Shown in pieces: positions 1-6,153 of a stretch of 11,918 nt of DNA; position 1 is the stretch's first letter, and each line of letters begins with the position of its first letter. A program made the position numbers and the translations under genes. This DNA is from JACPLA01 sp035291905 (GTDB lineage Bacteria > Bacteroidota > Ignavibacteria > UBA10030). The stretch is from assembly GCA_035291905.1 (NCBI GenBank), contig DATDRF010000073.1:1-11918 (forward strand), given 5' to 3'. A model generated the notes under the pieces. It was given only the letters and a program-made list of their open reading frames with translations. It did no database searches and was not told the DNA's origin.

Positions 1-181
1 CCCCCCCCCCCCGCTCCCTCGCTTGCTTCTCATTGCTTGGAGAACTCTTCCAAAATGTGAAATTCTCAACACCGGCGTTTCCCCGATTTTGTCCAAAAAT
101 CCATAATTTACTTCTACTCCTTTGTGCAATTCATGGCATATAACTTGCCCCGTCGCTACAGACCATTGAAGGGATATTGCC

Positions 182-421
182 ATGAGCGCAACTGCGGTCC
201 GACTGGAAGACAACGCCCCCGGAAAATTCTACGTCACCAATGCCTGCAACGGGTGCGGAATCTGCTTCTCCTATGCCCTCCAGAATTTCATGTACAGCAA
301 CGATGCATCGTACTACTTTATCTACAACCAGCCGACCGACGAGCGGGAGGAGGCCGACATCCGAAGAGCGATGGACGTGTGCCCGATGTGCTGCATCAAA
401 GATGACGGCCAACTAATCTAA
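182..421 (+). CDS. Small [4Fe-4S] ferredoxin, probable partner of NfnAB
   Basis: This is a 79-residue soluble electron carrier. The sequence shows C22-x2-C25-G-x-C28 and a distant C67-P, the ligand set of one [4Fe-4S] cluster. There is no second complete CxxCxxC motif, so it is a single-cluster ferredoxin and not the 2x[4Fe-4S] clostridial type. Two further cysteines (C70, C71) follow the CP. The many acidic residues in the middle and C-terminal parts are usual for ferredoxins. The ATG at 182 is preceded by a purine-rich site (GAAGGGAT, about 8 nt away), which supports this start. The gene lies 12 bp before the nfnA-like gene. I infer that it donates to or accepts electrons from that complex. 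The family call is firm; the partner is inferred from position only. Confidence 0.88.
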   Translation: MSATAVRLEDNAPGKFYVTNACNGCGICFSYALQNFMYSNDASYYFIYNQPTDEREEADIRRAMDVCPMCCIKDDGQLI

Positions 422-433
422 CCCCGGACTCCC

Positions 434-1285
434 ATGTACCCAATTCTCAAAAAGGAGTTTCTCTCCTCCACGGTGGCCCGCTTTGTGATCAAGGCTCCAT
501 TCATTGCGCCGAAGAGGAAGCCCGGCAATTTCGTTATTGTCCGCGTGATCGAAACAGGGGAACGCATCCCATTGACCATTGTCGACAGCGATCCGGGCGC
601 AGGCACCATCACGCTCATCGTTCAGGGGATCGGCAAGACCACGCGTCTTCTTCTTACCAAGGAGGCCGGAGATGTTCTGACGGACGTTGCAGGGCCTCTC
701 GGTAATCCCACGGAGATCCTCGAGAACAAAACGGTGGCGTGCATCGGGGGAGGCGTTGGAACGGCCGAGTTGTACCCCATCACTCAGGCCCTGAAAGCCG
801 CCGGAAACGAGATCTATACCATTGTTGGCGCCCGCAACAAAGATCTCATCATACTTGAGAACGAGATGTCAGCCTGCTCGCACCACTTGTTCATCACCAC
901 CGACGACGGTTCTTACCAGAGGAAAGGTCTTGTGACCGATGCCCTGAGAGAATTGGCCGATACCGGAATCCTCTTTGACGCTGCGTATGCCATCGGCCCG
1001 CTCCCGATGATGAAAGCGGTCGCCTCGGTCACGAAGAAATACCATATCAAAACATTTGTCAGTCTCAACGCGATCATGGTTGACGGCACGGGAATGTGCG
1101 GCGGGTGCAGGGTCACCATCGGCGGGAAGATGAAGTTTGCCTGCGTCGACGGTCCTGAATTCGACGGCCACGCGGTCGATTTTGACGAGCTCATCATGAG
1201 AAACAGGACGTATGTGGACTTCGAGAGAATCGCCAACCAGCGATTCGAAGAGTCACACGTTTGCGCGAAGGAGACAACGGTATGA
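434..1285 (+). CDS. nfnA: NADH-dependent ferredoxin:NADP+ oxidoreductase, FNR-like small subunit (NfnA/SudB type)
   Basis: This 283-residue protein has the ferredoxin-NADP reductase-like fold of dihydroorotate dehydrogenase electron-transfer subunits. An FAD-binding barrel carries R44-I-P-L-T48. A nucleotide-binding domain has the glycine-rich G105-G-G-V-G-T-A111. Near the C terminus, D217 followed by C222-x2-C225 and C237 matches the Asp plus three-Cys [2Fe-2S] site known for NfnA. In the family this subunit binds FAD and NAD(H), and with NfnB it couples reduction of NADP+ by NADH to that by reduced ferredoxin. The next gene starts inside this one's stop codon (ATGA overlap), so the two subunits are probably translationally coupled. 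No Shine-Dalgarno site is visible before the ATG at 434; the 13 bases after the ferredoxin stop are mainly C-rich. Distinguishing it from old sulfide dehydrogenase annotations (SudB) needs biochemistry. Confidence 0.9.
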   Translation: MYPILKKEFLSSTVARFVIKAPFIAPKRKPGNFVIVRVIETGERIPLTIVDSDPGAGTITLIVQGIGKTTRLLLTKEAGDVLTDVAGPLGNPTEILENKTVACIGGGVGTAELYPITQALKAAGNEIYTIVGARNKDLIILENEMSACSHHLFITTDDGSYQRKGLVTDALRELADTGILFDAAYAIGPLPMMKAVASVTKKYHIKTFVSLNAIMVDGTGMCGGCRVTIGGKMKFACVDGPEFDGHAVDFDELIMRNRTYVDFERIANQRFEESHVCAKETTV

Positions 1286-2796
1286 CGGCTCTCAATCCGT
1301 TGAAACCCTCCGAGCGCATGAAGATTGCGCGCCAGGAATCTCTGGAGCAAAACGCGGCCGATCGGTCCCGGAATTTCCTCGAAGTCTCCCACGGCCTGAA
1401 TGAAGAACGTGCCCTTCTGGAGGCCCGGCGCTGCCTCGAGTGCAAAGACCCTGTCTGTACGCAGGGATGCCCCGTCTCAATCGATATCAAATCCTTCATT
1501 CAGCTGATCCTCGAAAAGAACTATGTAGGGGCCGTCAACAAGATCCGTGAGGCCAACTACCTTCCGGCAATTTGCGGCCGGGTCTGTCCCCAGGAGGAGC
1601 AGTGCGAAGCGGTGTGCACCATGGGGAAGAAGCATCCGTCCATCGCGATCGGGAAGCTCGAGCGGTTTGTTGCAGACTTTGAATTGGAACACGAACTTTT
1701 CACTCCCCCACAGGTCAAAGAGAAGCGGGTGGAGAAGGTGGCAATCGTAGGCGGCGGCCCGGCCGGATTGACCTGTGCCGCCGAGCTGGCAAAAATGGGG
1801 TATCAGGTAACCGTTTTTGAAGCTCTCCATGCTGTGGGAGGCGTCCTTCGATACGGAATTCCCGAATTCCGGCTCCCCCGGGCGATTCTTGACCTGGAAA
1901 CGGAGCGGATCAAGGCCCTCGGTGTTCAGATTCATACGAATTTCCTCGTCGGCCGAACGGCCACGATCGATGAGTTCTTCGACGAATGGGGATTCAAGGC
2001 CGTTTTCCTTGGAACCGGCGCCGGGACTCCCCATTTCATGGGAATTCCGGGCGAGAGCTTCAGCGGGGTTTACTCGGCCAACGAATTCCTCACCCGTGTC
2101 AATCTCATGAAGGCGTATCAGTTCCCGGATTTCGATACCCCCATCAAGGTGGGCAAGAGTGTAGCGGTTATCGGCGGTGGAAATACCGCCATGGATGCGG
2201 TTCGAACGTCAAAACGCCTCGGTGCAGAGCATGCCTATCTGATTTATCGTCGATCCCGTGAGGAGATGCCGGCGAGACAGGAAGAGATCCATCATGCCGA
2301 ACAAGAGGGGATCGAGTTTATGTTCCTCACCGCCCCGACGCGCATCCTCGCTGATCAGAACAACTGGGTGAGAGCCATTGAATGCCAGAAGATGGAACTT
2401 GGCGAACCGGATGATTCGGGGCGGCGGAGACCCGTACCGATGAAAGGATCCGAATTTCGGCTTGAGATCGAAACGGTGATTGAAGCGATCGGCCAATCGC
2501 CGAACCCCATCATCCAGGCGACAACTCCCGGACTTGATACTGCAAAGAAGGGAACGGTTGTTACCGACGAGCGTCAGCGGACGAGCAGGCCCGGGATTTT
2601 CGCTGGAGGAGATCTGGCGCGCGGCGGCGCAACCGTAATCCTGGCGATGCGCGACGGCAAGACCGCCGCGGCAGCCATCCACGAGTACCTCACTGAGCAG
2701 TCGCATGCTACGTGCGACCTGAAACCTTGCGCTGAAGGCGCATCCGCTCGACGAGTCGAGTCGTCGACCTTTGGCGGAGAACCCGCTCCCGCTTAA
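1282..2796 (+). CDS. nfnB: NADH-dependent ferredoxin:NADP+ oxidoreductase, GltD-like large subunit (NfnB/SudA type)
   Basis: This 504-residue protein belongs to the glutamate synthase small-subunit (GltD) family. An N-terminal helical domain carries eight cysteines for two [4Fe-4S] clusters: C51, C54, C59, C63, then C98, C102, C108, C112. A dinucleotide fold with GGGPAG (157-162) binds FAD. A second one, GGGNTAMD (298-305), followed by YRRSREEMPAR, binds NADP(H). The C-terminal FAD motif is AGGDLARGGATV (441-452). I chose the ATG at 1282 because AAGGAG lies 8 bases upstream and it overlaps the nfnA-like stop by 4 bp. An in-frame TTG at 1261 is possible but less likely. Pairing with an FNR-like [2Fe-2S] subunit, not with a large GltB subunit, makes NfnB the best call. 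The last 30 or so residues (CDLKPCAEG and onward) extend past the last conserved helix and look unusual. Confidence 0.9.
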   Translation: MTALNPLKPSERMKIARQESLEQNAADRSRNFLEVSHGLNEERALLEARRCLECKDPVCTQGCPVSIDIKSFIQLILEKNYVGAVNKIREANYLPAICGRVCPQEEQCEAVCTMGKKHPSIAIGKLERFVADFELEHELFTPPQVKEKRVEKVAIVGGGPAGLTCAAELAKMGYQVTVFEALHAVGGVLRYGIPEFRLPRAILDLETERIKALGVQIHTNFLVGRTATIDEFFDEWGFKAVFLGTGAGTPHFMGIPGESFSGVYSANEFLTRVNLMKAYQFPDFDTPIKVGKSVAVIGGGNTAMDAVRTSKRLGAEHAYLIYRRSREEMPARQEEIHHAEQEGIEFMFLTAPTRILADQNNWVRAIECQKMELGEPDDSGRRRPVPMKGSEFRLEIETVIEAIGQSPNPIIQATTPGLDTAKKGTVVTDERQRTSRPGIFAGGDLARGGATVILAMRDGKTAAAAIHEYLTEQSHATCDLKPCAEGASARRVESSTFGGEPAPA

Positions 2797-2808
2797 CCTC
2801 GTCACCTC

Positions 2809-3456
2809 ATGAGTGTCAAGCTCTGTCCAAAGATCATCCTCGAGGGAACCCGTCTTACCCTCAAGACGGAAATCGCCTTCGCCCTCAATGAACACCCGCA
2901 GATCGTCGGAGAGCGAAAGTACCGCTACCACTCCCCCATCATTTCCGCGGAATGGTGTTCCTTCACCAATTTCCCCTGGGGTCGCGGACTCATCAACTTC
3001 GAGCCGCAGGAAGAATCCCGCGCAAGAGAGACGTATGAAACCTGGGTGAAGCTCTTCGAACTCCAACGCTACTATTCGTGGATCATCGATCGGTTCCATC
3101 TTTCCACTCAGGTCTACCAGATGATCAACCGGGGGAGGGACTATAATTTTTCCTGGCTCGAAGACCGCTTGCTCCCGCTCGGCTTTCATGTCATTCTGTG
3201 CACGCGAAGCGCCGAATCGATGGCGGAAGCGCGCGAGCAGCGCCTGAAGGTTTCGGGAAATCCGTCGCAGTACGGAAATCTGCAGCGATTCGTGGACGAA
3301 CAGGAGCTGTTCCGTACCATGATCAAGCATTCCAAACTCCCCTGGACCGAGATCGATGTCTCCGACAACAACATTCTCAGAGCCGTGGGAGCAATTACGG
3401 ACTGGATGATTTCGGTCGGCGGGTTGTGGGCGAAGGAACCAGCAAAAGCCCCATAA
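2809..3456 (+). CDS. P-loop protein resembling nucleoside/thymidylate kinases, degenerate Walker A
   Basis: This 215-residue protein starts with a beta-strand and a P-loop-like turn, KIILEGTRLTLKT (8-20). The canonical form is GxxxxGK[ST]; here the second glycine is Leu18 (codon CTC). Further on, D94-R95 after a hydrophobic stretch (YSWIIDRFHLST) resembles the DR motif of deoxynucleoside and thymidylate kinases. The arginine-rich segment 133-149 followed by SGNPSQY resembles the LID region of these kinases. Length fits the family. I infer nucleotide or phosphoryl-group binding; substrate and activity cannot be told, and the changed P-loop could mean a weak or non-catalytic ATPase. It starts 12 bp after the nfnB-like stop with no visible Shine-Dalgarno site, which suggests it is the last gene of that operon. 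There is no obvious biochemical link to NfnAB. Confidence 0.6.
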   Translation: MSVKLCPKIILEGTRLTLKTEIAFALNEHPQIVGERKYRYHSPIISAEWCSFTNFPWGRGLINFEPQEESRARETYETWVKLFELQRYYSWIIDRFHLSTQVYQMINRGRDYNFSWLEDRLLPLGFHVILCTRSAESMAEAREQRLKVSGNPSQYGNLQRFVDEQELFRTMIKHSKLPWTEIDVSDNNILRAVGAITDWMISVGGLWAKEPAKAP

Positions 3457-3496
3457 AAAAGGTGGCGAGTGAACTTGGGGGGAAGTTACACTCGCC
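3455..3496 (-). terminator. Intrinsic terminator (hairpin II of the candidate sRNA)
   Basis: GGCGAGTG at 3464-3471 pairs with CACTCGCC at 3489-3496, and AACTT pairs with AAGTT inside, leaving a six-base loop and one bulge. On the minus strand the stem is followed after three bases by TTTTTT (3460-3455). On the plus strand the hairpin is not followed by T residues, so it works best for minus-strand transcription. The T-run overlaps the TAA stop of the kinase-like gene. Confidence 0.75.
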
Positions 3497-3502
3497 GGTG
3501 TA

Positions 3503-3530
3503 CCGTACCTGGTGGGGGGAACCAGGTAGG
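3503..3530 (-). repeat. Inverted repeat (hairpin I of the candidate sRNA)
   Basis: TACCTGGT (3506-3513) and ACCAGGTA (3521-3528) are perfect inverted arms around a 7-base loop. The flanking CC (3503-3504) and GG (3529-3530) add two pairs past a bulged G at 3505. The loop has the same homopolymer of six G (plus strand) or C (minus strand) as its neighbour hairpin, although the stem sequences are unrelated. Confidence 0.8.
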
Positions 3531-3545
3531 ACGTTTTAAAGTACT

Positions 3546-3615
3546 AGGTTAATACTTGTCCTGCAAGAGAAAACCAAACTCTGAGGAAATTTACGAGTTG
3601 TTGAACCTTTTTTTT
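3546..3615 (+). terminator. Possible plus-strand terminator after the ferredoxin-Nfn operon
   Basis: AGGTT (3546-3550) can pair with AACCT (3604-3608), enclosing two small hairpins: CTTG/CAAG (3555-3567) and AACTC/GAGTT (3577-3599). An eight-T run (3608-3615) follows. The branched fold is weaker than the other terminators in the window. It is nevertheless the only T-run with nearby pairing downstream of the operon on this strand. Confidence 0.3.
3549..3577 (-). promoter_or_regulatory. Possible sigma70-like promoter for the candidate sRNA
   Basis: On the minus strand, TTGGTT (3577-3572) and TATTAA (3554-3549) are separated by 17 bases, the ideal spacing. They match the -35 consensus at three of six and the -10 consensus at four of six positions. 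A start near 3541 would give an RNA made almost only of the two hairpins. The match is modest and could be chance. Confidence 0.3.
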
Positions 3616-3918
3616 CCGTTCCCGTTCCGCATCAAACACCTCGCAACGGCCTCTGTCATCTCAAAACATTTCGTCGTCCCCTGATCGTTCCTGAAAACGA
3701 CGCACTCGAAGAGGGTCCTTTCCCAATCCGGACAATATCACACCCTTTCATTCGTCATTTGTTTAGCGAGGCTGTCCAATAATTCAACGTCGAGCTGTTT
3801 CATCGGTGGAACGCACCAGATTTGCGAATCGACACTTATCGCTTCCCGTATGCAATTCACCGAAAATCGGCACTCTTTCTGCAACCTTCTTCCCCCTTTC
3901 TTCGTGATGAATAATCAT
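3591..3918 (-). other. Gap region with interrupted, protein-like minus-strand frames
   Basis: This stretch holds no complete gene I can support. On the minus strand an ATG at 3918 opens a 44-codon frame ending at 3784, with a purine-rich GGGAGAGG directly abutting the ATG. A second frame starts at an ATG at 3803, reads 21 codons to a TGA at 3740-3738, and would continue for 48 more codons to a TAA at 3593-3591. The stretch after the TGA (YCPDWERTLFECVV and so on) is rich in Cys and mixed in composition like real protein. These may be remnants of a decayed gene or small ORFs, or chance. A minus-strand gene here would explain the minus-oriented terminator at 3455-3496. Confidence 0.2.
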
Positions 3919-3980
3919 CCTCTCCCTGTCCCCCAAGCGGGCTTTATGTAACGAAGTGGTACACCCAAAAACATTAAGAA

Positions 3981-3999
3981 ATATTCACTTTTTGAATAT
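3981..3999. promoter_or_regulatory. Candidate TetR operator
   Basis: ATATTCA (3981-3987) and TGAATAT (3993-3999) form a perfect 7-bp inverted repeat around five bases. It lies just upstream of the -10 element and overlaps the expected -35 zone of the promoter for the TetR gene, where a bound dimer would block RNA polymerase. Position and symmetry suggest that the adjacent repressor binds here to control its own operon. Confidence 0.55.
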
Positions 4000-4017
4000 G
4001 AAACTATTTGGTATACT
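3989..4017 (+). promoter_or_regulatory. Extended -10 promoter of the efflux operon
   Basis: TGGTATACT (4009-4017) is an extended -10 element, TG-N-TATACT, with five of six matches to TATAAT. The -35 region at 3989-3994 (TTTTTG) is poor, which is common for extended -10 promoters. Transcription would start near 4024, giving a leader of about 40 nt before the TetR gene. Confidence 0.55.
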
Positions 4018-4061
4018 TATGCGTATTAAATGACCATAAGTCAGAAACCAAGGGTAAATCA

Positions 4062-4757
4062 ATGGGAATTCACGAAAGAAAAGAGCGGGAGAAGGAACAT
4101 CGGCGAGAGGAGATTCTGAACGCCGCGCAGAAGACCTTTTTTGAAAAAGGACTTCAGAGCGCAACGATGGACGAGATCGCAGAAGCCGCCGAACTGAGTA
4201 AGGGAACGTTGTATCTCTACTACAGCAGCAAAGAAGATCTTTATTTGGCAGTCATGATGAGGGGATTTGAGGTCCTGCGCGGAATGATGGTTGAAACCAT
4301 AAGCAAGAGTTCCTCCACCATTGAAGCAATATGGGAATTGGCAAGAACCTATCTCGACTTTTCGAAGAAGCACACGAACTACTTCAGGATGTTTCACTTC
4401 TTCCAGAATCCGTCCCTCCATCGGCAGGTCTCCGAGGATATGATGGCTCAGTGCAACACACGGACGGGACAACTCTGGAGCGTGTTTGTCGAGGTCTTCC
4501 AGAAAGGGATCGATGAAGGCGTGATTCGGCCGGACCTGAATCCGATGGAATGTGCGGTGATCCTGTGGTCCAGCTCGGATGCAATCCTTACCCGTATGGA
4601 CTTTGAACATGAACGATGGAAAGAGCAGCTCAACGTGGACTTGACCCGGGTCTTCTTCAGGTCGAACGCTCTCTTGCTCCAATCGATGTTGACCGAAAAG
4701 GCCGGCAAGCAATACAGCTCGGTTCTGGAATCAGACTCCATTCCTCAGTTTTCATAG
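4062..4757 (+). CDS. TetR/AcrR-family transcriptional repressor of the efflux operon
   Basis: The protein has 231 residues. A charged N-terminal arm (to about residue 15) leads into a typical TetR DNA-binding domain: helix 1 with REEILNAAQKTFFEKG (15-30), then the helix-turn-helix with TMDEIAEAAELSKGTLYLYYSSKEDLY (35-61 approximately), matching the family signature. The rest is a variable all-helical ligand and dimer domain. I chose the ATG at 4062 because AGGG lies 7 bases upstream; an upstream in-frame TTG at 4008 would fall inside the promoter. The gene is first in an operon with an outer-membrane factor (16 bp downstream), adaptor and RND pump. It is therefore most likely a local repressor released by pump substrates, acting at the inverted repeat at 3981-3999. 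The ligand is unknown. Confidence 0.9.
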   Translation: MGIHERKEREKEHRREEILNAAQKTFFEKGLQSATMDEIAEAAELSKGTLYLYYSSKEDLYLAVMMRGFEVLRGMMVETISKSSSTIEAIWELARTYLDFSKKHTNYFRMFHFFQNPSLHRQVSEDMMAQCNTRTGQLWSVFVEVFQKGIDEGVIRPDLNPMECAVILWSSSDAILTRMDFEHERWKEQLNVDLTRVFFRSNALLLQSMLTEKAGKQYSSVLESDSIPQFS

Positions 4758-4773
4758 AACAGGACACTTCAGC

Positions 4774-6120
4774 ATGCGGAAGATTTTCATATTCGTGGTC
4801 GTCGGAATCATTGTGAGCGGAATCGCATTTTCACAGCAACCGCAACCGCGGACCATTACCCTGGAACTGGCGGTAACCGTCGCTCTTGAAAAAAACAAAG
4901 ACCTGAACACGGCTCAGCTCGAAATTGAGAAGGCGGACGCACGGGTCAGCGAGGCGTGGGGATACGCAATGCCTTCCGTCGATCTCTCGGCAAACTATAC
5001 GCGTTCACTTGAGCGGCCGGTGTTCTTCCTTCCCGACTTCGCAAATCCGGGGAGCAACAAGACCGTACCCGTGAAGATCGGTACCGAACATTCATGGGGC
5101 ATGACCCTCTCCGCCCGTCAGACCATTTTCAATTCAACCGTCATTATCGGCGTCGGCGCGGCACACATCTATTCTGAAGCCGCCCGCGAACTTTACCGTG
5201 CCAAAAAACTCGAAACCGTTTCAAACGTTCGGAAGACCTTCTACGCAGTGTTGCTCGCGTCGGAAGCCCGCGACCTCATGCGTGCAAATCTGAAGAACGC
5301 CGAGGAGAACCTGGGAAACGTCCGGACCATGAGCAAACAGGGGCTGGTATCAGAATACGATGAGCTCAGAGCCACGGTGGGCGTAGAGAATCTCAGGCCC
5401 GAGGTCATTCGCGCCGAAAACAACTATCTTCTCGCTCTCGACGGCCTCAAGAGTGCAATGGGAATTGATGCGTCGGAACAGATTATCGTGGACGGAACGC
5501 TCCAATTTCAGCAGGTTCCGGAAGACCGTGTTGTCTCCGCCGTCGACCAGGTCAAGGAATCCAATGCCGGCCTGAAGGCTCTTCGCCTGCAAATCGGTGT
5601 CAATCAGGCTTTCCTGAACGTCGAGCGCTCCAACTATCTTCCCATGGTGTCCGCCTTTGGAAATCTCCAGTATCAGGCGGCAAAGAATACGTTCAATATT
5701 TCGACCAATGATTTCTTCCGCAGTTCCCAGGTGGGGCTCAGTCTCTCGTTCAGCGTCTTTCAGGGTTTCCAGACAAACGCACGCGTCGATCAGGCCAAGG
5801 TTGAAGTACGAAAGACCGAAGAGCAAGTGGCAAACCTCGAGAACAACCTCCGGACAGCCGCCCATTCGCTTGTTCTGCAGCTGAGACAATCGCAGCAGCG
5901 GATTGAGGCCCAGGGAAAAACCGTCGAACAGGCCGAACGGGGATACAAGATTGCCACCACCCGATTCCTGAGCGGCGCTGGTACTCAGCTCGAAGTCAAT
6001 GACGCCCAGCTGGCACTGACGCAGGCCAAAGTGAACCGGATTCAGGCCGTTTATGATTATCTGGTGGCATCAGCCGATTTTGACAGGACACTCGGGTATT
6101 TGCCCGCTTCCACTCAATAG
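4774..6120 (+). CDS. TolC-like outer-membrane efflux protein
   Basis: This 448-residue protein begins with a signal peptide (MRKIF, a hydrophobic stretch to about residue 19, likely cleavage in AFS-QQ). It contains two outer-membrane-efflux-protein repeats. The first starts near TLELAVTVALEKNKDL (29-44), and its alanine- and glutamate-rich helices include SVDLSANYTRS. The second has the matching LPMVSAFGNLQYQ and the long helix ending in GTQLEVNDAQLALTQAKVN. Length is close to the roughly 450-500 residues usual for the family. It would form the trimeric channel of the pump in the outer membrane. AGGA at 4761-4764 is a modest ribosome-binding site 9 bases before the ATG. Its place between the TetR gene and the adaptor gene supports a dedicated channel for this pump. 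Confidence 0.92.
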   Translation: MRKIFIFVVVGIIVSGIAFSQQPQPRTITLELAVTVALEKNKDLNTAQLEIEKADARVSEAWGYAMPSVDLSANYTRSLERPVFFLPDFANPGSNKTVPVKIGTEHSWGMTLSARQTIFNSTVIIGVGAAHIYSEAARELYRAKKLETVSNVRKTFYAVLLASEARDLMRANLKNAEENLGNVRTMSKQGLVSEYDELRATVGVENLRPEVIRAENNYLLALDGLKSAMGIDASEQIIVDGTLQFQQVPEDRVVSAVDQVKESNAGLKALRLQIGVNQAFLNVERSNYLPMVSAFGNLQYQAAKNTFNISTNDFFRSSQVGLSLSFSVFQGFQTNARVDQAKVEVRKTEEQVANLENNLRTAAHSLVLQLRQSQQRIEAQGKTVEQAERGYKIATTRFLSGAGTQLEVNDAQLALTQAKVNRIQAVYDYLVASADFDRTLGYLPASTQ

Positions 6121-6153
6121 TGTAACGCATTGATCAATTCAACGAGGATCGTT

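Larger units (their letters stand above)
3455..3541 (-). ncRNA. Candidate small RNA with two C6-loop hairpins
   Basis: Read on the minus strand, about 87 nt form two strong hairpins in a row. Hairpin I (3503-3530) has an 8-bp perfect stem TACCTGGT/ACCAGGTA, extended by two more pairs past a one-base bulge, and the loop TCCCCCC. Hairpin II (3464-3496) has a 13-bp stem with one bulged base and the loop CCCCCC. Both share the octamer TTCCCCCC at the loop. Hairpin II is followed by ACC and TTTTTT, the layout of an intrinsic terminator, so the orientation is minus. A sigma70-like promoter can be placed at 3549-3577. C-rich loops recall sRNAs that pair with G-rich ribosome-binding sites (RsaE-type in staphylococci, the cuckoo RNAs of alphaproteobacteria), but I recognise no known family. 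Alternatives are the 3' UTR of a lost minus-strand gene or a repeat element. Confidence 0.5.

Noticed and set aside
1..103. A minus-strand frame open to the left window edge, containing KIGETPVLRI, with AAAGGAG upstream
   Set aside because: It has no start codon in frame near the AAAGGAG; the ATG there belongs to a 12-codon frame unless one T is added to a T5 run. It runs into a poly-G tract. Too short to tell from chance.
122..144. Promoter for the ferredoxin operon with TATAAC at 139-144
   Set aside because: No -35 element lies at a usable distance; TTGTGC at 122 is only 11 bases away. I could not support a specific promoter.
2209..3330. Long minus-strand open frame (373 codons)
   Set aside because: It lies antisense to the nfnB-like and kinase-like genes, crosses the gene boundary, and its translation has no recognisable domain; a shadow of the coding strand.
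3477..3519. G-quadruplex from the two plus-strand G6 runs
   Set aside because: Only two separate runs are present and both sit in tight hairpin loops; four tracts are needed for an intramolecular quadruplex.
3700..3745. Selenocysteine at the in-frame TGA (3740-3738, minus strand)
   Set aside because: Only a 4-bp GTCC/GGAC pairing lies just after the TGA, too weak for a bacterial SECIS element, and no known selenoprotein family fits.
4008..4061. TTG at 4008 as the start of the TetR gene
   Set aside because: It would start inside the extended -10 element and add 18 residues not typical of the family; the ATG at 4062 has a ribosome-binding site.
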